NCBI GenBank assembly: GCA_002353215.1
Contig: DEJD01000058.1
Coordinates: 18,734 to 24,035, forward strand
Direction of reading: 5' to 3'
DNA length: 5,302 bases
From: Prevotellaceae bacterium UBA2757
Lineage (GTDB): Bacteria > Bacteroidota > Bacteroidia > Bacteroidales > Bacteroidaceae
The notes under the pieces were generated by a model. The model made no database searches. It saw only the letters and a list, made by a program, of their open reading frames with translations, and was not told where the DNA came from. The position numbers and the translations under genes are program-made. Shown piece by piece: positions 1-4,451 of this stretch (the stretch's first letter is position 1; every line of letters starts with the position of its first letter).

Positions 1-573
1 GGCATACTCCAGTATCCGTTCTTCGACATGCAGGCAGACGATGCCTTCAACTACGGAGCCATCGGCGTAGTCATCGGTCATGAGATGTCCCACGGATTCG
101 ACGACCAGGGTCGCCAGTTTGATAAGGACGGCAACTTCCGCGACTGGTGGACACCAGAAGATGCAGAACAGTACAAGCAGAGAGCACAAGTGATAAAAGA
201 CTTCTTCTCGGCTATTAAGGTACTTCCCGACCTCAATGGCAATGGCGACCTATGTTGCGGAGAAAACCTCGGCGACCACGGCGGTCTTAAGTTTGCCTAT
301 GCAGCACTGCAGAACGCCATGAAGACAAAACCCCTGGCAGTAAAAGAGGGCTTCACCCCCGAACAGCGATTCTTCCTCGCCTATGCAGGAGTATGGGCAC
401 AGAACATCACAGAAGCGGAAATCCGTCGCCGCACCACCATGGATCCCCACTCCCTGGGTGAATGGCGAGTAAACGGAGCACTCCCCCTCATCGACTCCTG
501 GTACGACGCCTTCGGCATCAAAGCCGACGACCCCCTCTTCGTACCATCCGACAAACGCGTAAAAATCTGGTAA
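1..573 (+). CDS. M13 family zinc metallopeptidase (PepO/neprilysin-like), C-terminal part
   Basis: This is the end of a neprilysin-type endopeptidase, a zinc enzyme that cuts peptides. In Bacteroidales such proteins are usually exported, but the N-terminus lies outside the window and cannot be checked. The frame is open from base 1, so the ATG at 28 is internal. Seen here: the zinc-binding and catalytic motif HEMSH (79-93) followed by GFDDQGRQFD; the second motif GENLGD (259-276), whose Glu (262-264) is the third zinc ligand and whose Asp (274-276) matches the conserved ENxxD; and DPHSLGEWRVNG (442-477), with His at 448 and Arg at 466 spaced like neprilysin H711 and R717. The protein ends in RVKIW; a terminal Trp is also typical of the family. 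About 190 residues are present of a usual length near 670-700. The catalytic core is intact. Family assignment is very secure; substrate is unknown. Confidence 0.96.
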   Translation, partial: GILQYPFFDMQADDAFNYGAIGVVIGHEMSHGFDDQGRQFDKDGNFRDWWTPEDAEQYKQRAQVIKDFFSAIKVLPDLNGNGDLCCGENLGDHGGLKFAYAALQNAMKTKPLAVKEGFTPEQRFFLAYAGVWAQNITEAEIRRRTTMDPHSLGEWRVNGALPLIDSWYDAFGIKADDPLFVPSDKRVKIW

Positions 574-593
574 CGAAAACCAAAACGAAAACC
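574..593. repeat. Hexamer repeat AAAACC/AAAACG between M13 gene and rnr
   Basis: Directly after the peptidase stop codon the sequence reads CG, then AAAACC (576-581), AAAACG (582-587) and AAAACC (588-593). It runs without a gap into the heptamer array that starts at 594. The whole 47-bp spacer between the two genes is therefore short tandem repeat. No promoter box of the TAnnTTTG type is visible in it. Confidence 0.55.
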
Positions 594-620
594 AACTTCT
601 AACTCCTAACTCCTAACTCC
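594..620. repeat. Heptamer array (AACTCCT)n abutting the rnr start codon
   Basis: Units are AACTTCT (594-600), AACTCCT (601-607), AACTCCT (608-614) and AACTCC (615-620); the next base is the A of the rnr start codon. Read on the minus strand the unit is GGAGTTA, close to the GAGGTTA unit found inside the S9 peptidase gene. The array occupies the whole ribosome-binding region of rnr, so rnr has no Shine-Dalgarno sequence. That is normal for Bacteroidetes. Confidence 0.85.
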
Positions 621-3035
621 ATGAAGAAAGGCTTGACAAAATCTAACATAAACAAACGGGAACTGACCCGGCAAGTGCTCGACCTGCTCGAAGAGAATGC
701 AGGGTTCAAGTACTCGATGAAACGCATATTCCAGGAACTGAAATACTCAGCACATCCTGTTCGTATGATGTGTGTCGATGTGCTCAACTCACTTGTAGCC
801 GACGGCACCATCATGCAGGACGACCGCGACGACTACTACATAGAGAAGACATCCCACACTGCCGAGGGTACCTTCTCGCGTACCAGCAGCGGACGCAACT
901 TCGTCGATACGGACGACGGAGTGGGCATAGCCATCTACGATGAAGACACCATGCATGCCCTGCCAGGCGACCGTGTCCGTGTCACCCTCTATCCCAAGCG
1001 TCGCGACAGCAGTAAGATGCACGGAAAGATTACGGAGATACTACAGCGCAGCGAAAAACCCTTCGTCGGCACCCTGCAGATCCAGCACGACATAGCCTTC
1101 CTCATCAACCCTACCAACATACTGCCGCAGGACATACTCATCCCGCAGCGCATGTTGAACGGCGGCGTCAATGGCGACAAAGCCGTGGTGAAGGTAGTCG
1201 ATTGGCCCGACAACTCCCGCAACCCCATCGGCGAGGTAGTGCAGGTACTGGGTAAGGAAGGCGACAACGAAACCGAGATGCATGCCATCCTTGCCGAATT
1301 CGGACTCCCTTACAGTTATCCGAAGGATGTGGAAGAGGCTGCCGAACTCCTCGATGCAGGTATCACCCCTGCCGAGATAGCCAAGCGCGAGGACTTCCGC
1401 GATGTGCTCACCATGACCATCGACCCTCGCGATGCCAAGGACTTCGACGATGCCATCTCCATCCGCGATGTATCGAAGAAATACAGTTCGTCCGACAACT
1501 CCAAGGTATGGGAAATCGGAGTACACATAGCCGATGTCAGTCATTATGTGGTGAAGGACGGCATCATCGACGAGGAAGCCCTCAAGCGTGCCACCAGCAT
1601 CTACCTTGTTGACCGCACCATACCTATGTTGCCCGAACGCCTCTGCAACGGCATCTGTTCCCTCCGTCCCAACGAAGAGAAACTCACCTTCTCCGTCATC
1701 TTCGACATGAACGAGAACGCAGTGGTACTCGACCGCCGCATCCGTCATACCGTCATCAAGAGCCGCCGCCGCTTCACCTATGAAGAAGTGCAGGCAGTCC
1801 TCGAGGCGCATGGCGAAGCCACCGAATGTGAAGCCATCCGCAAGGGCGAGACCAAACCCACCGAACCCATAGTGGCTCAGGAGGTGACCGTAAACGAACA
1901 GGGACAGTGTCTCTGCAGCGACGGCACAGTACAGCCCGATGCCGAGACCTTCGCCTCCGAACTCATCACCCTCAACCGCTTTGCAAAACGTCTGCGCGAA
2001 GAGCGCTTCAAGGCTGGAGCCATCAACTTCGACCGCGAAGAAGTGCGGTTCGAGATAGATGAGAAAGGCAAACCTGTCAGTGTCTATTTCAAGCGTGCCA
2101 AGGATGCCAACAAACTCGTCGAAGAATTCATGTTGCTTGCCAACCGAGCCGTAGCTGAGAGCATCGGCAAAGTACCGAAGGGCACCAAGGCGAAAGTGCT
2201 GCCTTATCGTATTCACGACCTGCCCGACCCCACCAAACTGGAGAACCTCGCAGTCATGGCGAGTCGTCTGGGTCATGTCCTCATCACCCAGGGTAATAAG
2301 ATTGCCGTGGCACAGAGTCTGAACAGTCTCCTGAAAAGTGTCAAGGGCGAACGTTGGGAAAACCTCATCGAGAGCGTTTCCCTCCGTGCCATGCAGAAAG
2401 CCCGTTACTCCACCTACAACATAGGTCATTACGGCTTAGCATTCGACTACTACACCCATTTCACCAGTCCTATCCGCCGTTATCCCGACCTGATGGTACA
2501 TCGTCTGCTCACCCTTTATGAGGAAGACCCGCAGAAGAATGTAAACCAGAAATACTACGAAGAACTCTGCACCCACAGTTCCGACATGGAACAGCTTGCA
2601 GCCCAGGCAGAACGTGCCAGCATAAAATATAAGCAGGTAGAATTTATGTCCGACAAACTCGGAGAAGAATTTGATGCCCATATCAGTGGAGTCAGTGAAT
2701 TTGGAATCTATGCAGAAGTGGATGACAACAAATGCGAGGGACTCATCTCCGTCCGCAACCTCGGCAACGAAGGCTTCGACTATGATGAAAGCACCTACAC
2801 CTTGATTGGTCGTCAGAGTCACCATCGCTTCACCTTAGGTGATCCAATCCGCATTAAGGTGGCAGCCGCCAACCTCTTCCGCAAACAACTCGACTACGAA
2901 TTTGTCCGCAAACTCACATCAGAGACTGCAGAGAGTCCAGCTCCCCGTCCGGTTCATATTACCAACAGGCCAAGCAAAAAGCCAAAGAATAAACCAACGA
3001 CAAAGAAGAAAAAAGGTAATAAGAAAAGGAGGTGA
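621..3035 (+). CDS. rnr: Ribonuclease R (RNase II/RNB family 3'-5' exoribonuclease)
   Basis: RNase R degrades structured RNA processively from the 3' end in the cytoplasm and takes part in rRNA quality control and mRNA turnover. Domains seen: winged-helix N-terminus (about 8-73), two cold-shock domains (about 82-143 and 146-212), the RNB catalytic domain (about 255-630) and an S1 domain (about 681-762). A Lys/Arg-rich tail (about 783-804, ending KKKKGNKKRR) probably helps bind RNA. The catalytic motif TIDPRDAKDFDDA (266-278) has Asp268, 274, 276 and 277 spaced exactly like RNase II D201, D207, D209 and D210. HFTSPIRRYPDLMVHR (613-628) is the second signature. The start at 621 is the only good one: an in-frame TAA lies at 600-602. 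Its length of 804 aa is near the E. coli enzyme but, from memory, longer than many Bacteroides versions. The excess seems to be a segment at about 400-442 plus the tail. The gene may be cotranscribed with the upstream peptidase and with comF. Confidence 0.97.
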   Translation: MKKGLTKSNINKRELTRQVLDLLEENAGFKYSMKRIFQELKYSAHPVRMMCVDVLNSLVADGTIMQDDRDDYYIEKTSHTAEGTFSRTSSGRNFVDTDDGVGIAIYDEDTMHALPGDRVRVTLYPKRRDSSKMHGKITEILQRSEKPFVGTLQIQHDIAFLINPTNILPQDILIPQRMLNGGVNGDKAVVKVVDWPDNSRNPIGEVVQVLGKEGDNETEMHAILAEFGLPYSYPKDVEEAAELLDAGITPAEIAKREDFRDVLTMTIDPRDAKDFDDAISIRDVSKKYSSSDNSKVWEIGVHIADVSHYVVKDGIIDEEALKRATSIYLVDRTIPMLPERLCNGICSLRPNEEKLTFSVIFDMNENAVVLDRRIRHTVIKSRRRFTYEEVQAVLEAHGEATECEAIRKGETKPTEPIVAQEVTVNEQGQCLCSDGTVQPDAETFASELITLNRFAKRLREERFKAGAINFDREEVRFEIDEKGKPVSVYFKRAKDANKLVEEFMLLANRAVAESIGKVPKGTKAKVLPYRIHDLPDPTKLENLAVMASRLGHVLITQGNKIAVAQSLNSLLKSVKGERWENLIESVSLRAMQKARYSTYNIGHYGLAFDYYTHFTSPIRRYPDLMVHRLLTLYEEDPQKNVNQKYYEELCTHSSDMEQLAAQAERASIKYKQVEFMSDKLGEEFDAHISGVSEFGIYAEVDDNKCEGLISVRNLGNEGFDYDESTYTLIGRQSHHRFTLGDPIRIKVAAANLFRKQLDYEFVRKLTSETAESPAPRPVHITNRPSKKPKNKPTTKKKKGNKKRR
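3025..3035 (+). promoter_or_regulatory. Strong Shine-Dalgarno-like AAAGGAGGTGA before comF
   Basis: The last codons of rnr (Lys-Arg-Arg-stop) spell AAAGGAGGTGA, a near-perfect Shine-Dalgarno sequence, which is uncommon in Bacteroidetes. AGGAGG ends at 3032 and the comF ATG is at 3045, a 12-base gap that is longer than the usual 5-9. It may aid translational coupling of comF to rnr, or it may be a by-product of the basic tail codons. Confidence 0.45.
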
Positions 3036-3044
3036 CGCATCGGT

Positions 3045-3779
3045 ATGTTTTCCGGCTTAAAACTACAATATAATCGACTTCTAGATCTCTTCTTCCCTCG
3101 TTATTGTGCGATATGTGATAATGTACTGGCAGAATCAGAACACCATCTATGCATCAAGTGTTTCATAGATCTGCCACGAACAGACCTACATAAAACCAAA
3201 GAGAACGTAATGGAGAAGATGTATTGGGGTAAGATTCCTATCGAACAAGCTAGTGCCTTCATGTATTACAAAGAAGGATTCAAGAATGTTGTCCTCAATC
3301 TAAAATACCGCAAAAACCATGCAATCGGAGAGTACTTTGGACGTCTAATGGCGGAAGAGGTCAGCGATTCATCCGATTTCTTTGAAGGCATAGATGCTAT
3401 TGTACCCATTCCTTTGCATTGTGCAAGACTTAGAAAACGCGGCTATAACCAAAGCGAATACATAGCTAAAGGCATACAAGAAGTCACCAATATTCCCATT
3501 TATACTGACGCCGTAGTCCGCACAGTAAACAACAAGAGTCAGACTCGTATGTCCCATTTCGAACGAAAGGAAAATGTGGAAGACATCTTCAAATGCGTCC
3601 AACCCAACCTAATGAAAGGCAAACACATCCTTCTTGTCGATGATGTTGTTACCTCTAACGCAACCACATTATCCTGTGCCACAGCCATAATGCAAGCCAT
3701 CGGAGTACCACTACCTTATGCTGGCGATACCACTACCATTCGCTTCAGCATTCTTTCTTTGGCATATGCAGGAAAATAA
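3045..3779 (+). CDS. comF: ComF family protein (zinc finger plus phosphoribosyltransferase fold)
   Basis: ComF proteins (GntX/ComFC type) pair an N-terminal zinc finger with a type I phosphoribosyltransferase domain. They are linked to DNA uptake in competent bacteria, but their exact reaction is unsettled. Seen here: four cysteines as C21-x2-C24 and C36-x2-C39 (FPRYCAICD, LCIKC); IDAIVPIPLH followed by RLRKRGYNQSE (about 116-138), typical of the family; NNKSQTRMSHFERKENV (162-178); and the PRPP-loop region LLVDDVVTSNATT (196-208). The usual loop reads VDDVxTTGAT, so Asn205 stands where Gly is expected. The length of 244 aa is normal. The gene starts nine bases after the rnr stop codon, so the two probably share a transcript. 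Hand counts of four 60-base rows give about 43% G+C against about 58% in rnr. The family call is secure; the biological role in this organism is not. Confidence 0.92.
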   Translation: MFSGLKLQYNRLLDLFFPRYCAICDNVLAESEHHLCIKCFIDLPRTDLHKTKENVMEKMYWGKIPIEQASAFMYYKEGFKNVVLNLKYRKNHAIGEYFGRLMAEEVSDSSDFFEGIDAIVPIPLHCARLRKRGYNQSEYIAKGIQEVTNIPIYTDAVVRTVNNKSQTRMSHFERKENVEDIFKCVQPNLMKGKHILLVDDVVTSNATTLSCATAIMQAIGVPLPYAGDTTTIRFSILSLAYAGK

Positions 3780-3805
3780 ATTAATCTAATATCCACATTT
3801 TCCAC

Positions 3806-3838
3806 AAAAAAACTGCCATCTTCAACAGACAGCAGTTT
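3806..3838 (-). terminator. Intrinsic terminator, minus strand
   Basis: The arms AAACTGC (3810-3816) and GCAGTTT (3832-3838) form a 7-bp stem around a 15-base loop. Read on the minus strand, the second arm runs into a T tract (complement of the seven A's at 3806-3812). That is the layout of a Rho-independent terminator for leftward transcription. On the + strand the stem is followed only by TTTAAG, so it is a poor terminator for comF, although some two-way action is possible. Confidence 0.55.
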
Positions 3839-3941
3839 AAGCGATAAGCATAAAAAATAATAATGAACCCTTATATCCTTTATCGTTTCCATGAAGAGAC
3901 TCGATTAGCCACATGGAAATAAACATGAATTTTACTTATCG
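3806..3941 (-). ncRNA. Candidate small RNA, about 136 nt, leftward
   Basis: A promoter box, a structured body and a terminator line up on the minus strand. CGATAAG at 3941-3935, right at the predicted 5' end, pairs with CTTATCG at 3848-3842. The helix continues with UAAAA (3934-3930) against UUUUA (3855-3851) after a 2-base bulge, giving about 12 bp. Inside, UUUCCAUG (3919-3912) pairs perfectly with CAUGGAAA (3893-3886) below an 18-base loop. The terminator hairpin follows directly. The long closing stem, open middle and inner hairpin recall 6S RNA in outline only, and I cannot place it in a known family. It lacks the tmRNA, SRP RNA and RNase P RNA signatures I know. No minus-strand gene follows, which argues for a free RNA over a leader. 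The same helices would form on the + strand, so direction rests on the promoter and the T tract. Confidence 0.42.
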
Positions 3942-3944
3942 GCG

Positions 3945-3952
3945 CAAAGATA
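3945..3952 (-). promoter_or_regulatory. Bacteroidetes-type -7 box TATCTTTG, minus strand
   Basis: The + strand CAAAGATA is TATCTTTG on the minus strand, an exact match to the Bacteroides -7 consensus TAnnTTTG. Transcription would start roughly 4-6 bases on, near 3939-3941, which is where the closing helix of the small-RNA candidate begins. No -33 TTTG is visible at the usual distance; that region is only AT-rich. Confidence 0.5.
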
Positions 3953-3961
3953 CAAAGAAAA

Positions 3962-4011
3962 ATTAATAATGAAAAATTTCGGGAATTGATAATTGACAAT
4001 TGACAATTGAA
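3962..4011. repeat. Heptamer array (AATTGAC)n with degenerate ATTAAAA-like units
   Basis: The clear part is AATTGAT (3984-3990), AATTGAC (3991-3997), AATTGAC (3998-4004) and AATTGAA (4005-4011). Just before it, ATTAATA (3962-3968) and ATGAAAA (3969-3975) resemble the ATTAAAA/ATGAAAA units found inside the S9 peptidase gene. The two blocks are joined by ATTTCGGG. Two different 7-bp units side by side is the same arrangement as in the coding array at 4731-4805. Confidence 0.7.
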
Positions 4012-4120
4012 AATAAAGAGTTTTTCTGAACACGAATGACTCTTTTGTCTTACAGAAACCACGGATATCACAAAAATGTTTTTTCGCACTGATTTTAGAT
4101 AACAGTCTTGTTGAAAACTG

Positions 4121-4150
4121 CTTTGTTGGAAAACAAAGGTTTTATTTTAT
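4121..4150 (+). terminator. Weak + strand hairpin with T-rich tail
   Basis: CTTTGTT (4121-4127) and AACAAAG (4132-4138) form a 7-bp stem with a GGAA loop, followed by GTTTTATTTT. The shape fits an intrinsic terminator, but only two of the seven pairs are G-C. It lies 340 bases past the comF stop codon, so it would serve only a long 3' tail or an unseen transcript. Confidence 0.25.
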
Positions 4151-4274
4151 AGAAGAACTTCTTACAGTTCACTTTAAAGATTCTTCAATCAAATAAAACT
4201 TATTATCTAAAATATTCCTCTGCACAAATTTCCGAGTGTTTCGTCATATTAGATGTTCTCGGAATAAATAATAT

Positions 4275-4380
4275 TAACGGCAATTGGCTCCGCCTAACCG
4301 CTTAATACCTCCAGAATGTTATACCCTACCCGCAGGGGCTACATCGGGTACTATTCTATGGTGGTCTTTACGAGGTTTCT
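4275..4380. repeat. Possible remnant of a dispersed repeat, with hairpin TACCCG/CGGGTA
   Basis: This block is richer in G+C than the AT-rich DNA to its left. It contains the perfect 6-bp inverted repeat TACCCG (4327-4332) and CGGGTA (4345-4350) around a 12-base loop. Read on the minus strand, it gives peptide-like pieces (HHRIVPDVAPAGR, then after a frame change YNILEVLSG, an amber stop, AEPIAVNIIYSEN). I have an unverified impression that similar strings recur among spurious short ORFs in Prevotella genomes. A dispersed repeat or a broken gene fragment are both possible. Confidence 0.3.
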
Positions 4381-4424
4381 CTAATTCTTGACAGTGATGA
4401 AGGGGATTTGTCGGAAGAATTGTG

Positions 4425-4432
4425 TATTTTTG
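4425..4432 (+). promoter_or_regulatory. Bacteroidetes-type -7 box TATTTTTG for the S9 peptidase gene
   Basis: TATTTTTG matches TAnnTTTG exactly and lies 19 bases before the ATG at 4452, giving a very short A-rich leader. A TTTG at 4407-4410 is only 14 bases away, shorter than the usual spacing of about 19, so the -33 element is uncertain. A minus-strand match (TACTTTTG, 4444-4437) overlaps the leader and is probably chance. Confidence 0.5.
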
Positions 4433-4451
4433 CAGACAAAAGTAATGTATC

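Larger units (their letters stand above)
3780..4451. other. 672-bp non-coding stretch between comF and the S9 peptidase gene
   Basis: I find no convincing protein gene here on either strand. From left to right it holds a minus-strand small-RNA candidate with its terminator and promoter (3806-3952), a heptamer array (3984-4011), an AT-rich part with one weak hairpin (4121-4150), and a more GC-rich block resembling a repeat remnant (about 4275-4380). The -7 box of the S9 gene (4425-4432) comes last. The part at about 4012-4120 and that at 4151-4274 show nothing I can name. Confidence 0.7.

Noticed and set aside
1041..2429. 462-codon open frame on the minus strand inside rnr
   Set aside because: It lies wholly opposite a certain RNase R gene. 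Its openness follows from the C-ending codon choice of rnr, and the translation shows no recognisable domain.
2839..3060. 73-codon + strand frame overlapping the end of rnr and the start of comF
   Set aside because: It is out of frame with both genes and its translation has no family features.
3810..3838. The same hairpin as a + strand terminator for comF
   Set aside because: After the stem the + strand reads TTTAAG with no T tract, so leftward use is the better reading, although weak two-way action is not excluded.
3863..3922. 19-codon + strand open frame (starts MNPYILYRF)
   Set aside because: Too short and without a leader. It lies across the inner hairpin of the small-RNA candidate and is expected by chance.
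4437..4444. Minus-strand TACTTTTG box as a divergent promoter
   Set aside because: No gene or structured RNA follows at a sensible distance on the minus strand, and single matches to TAnnTTTG are common by chance in AT-rich DNA.
3780..4451. tRNA gene, CRISPR array or complete insertion sequence in the non-coding stretch
   Set aside because: No cloverleaf or T-loop signature, no repeat-spacer pattern and no transposase frame or paired terminal repeats were found by eye.
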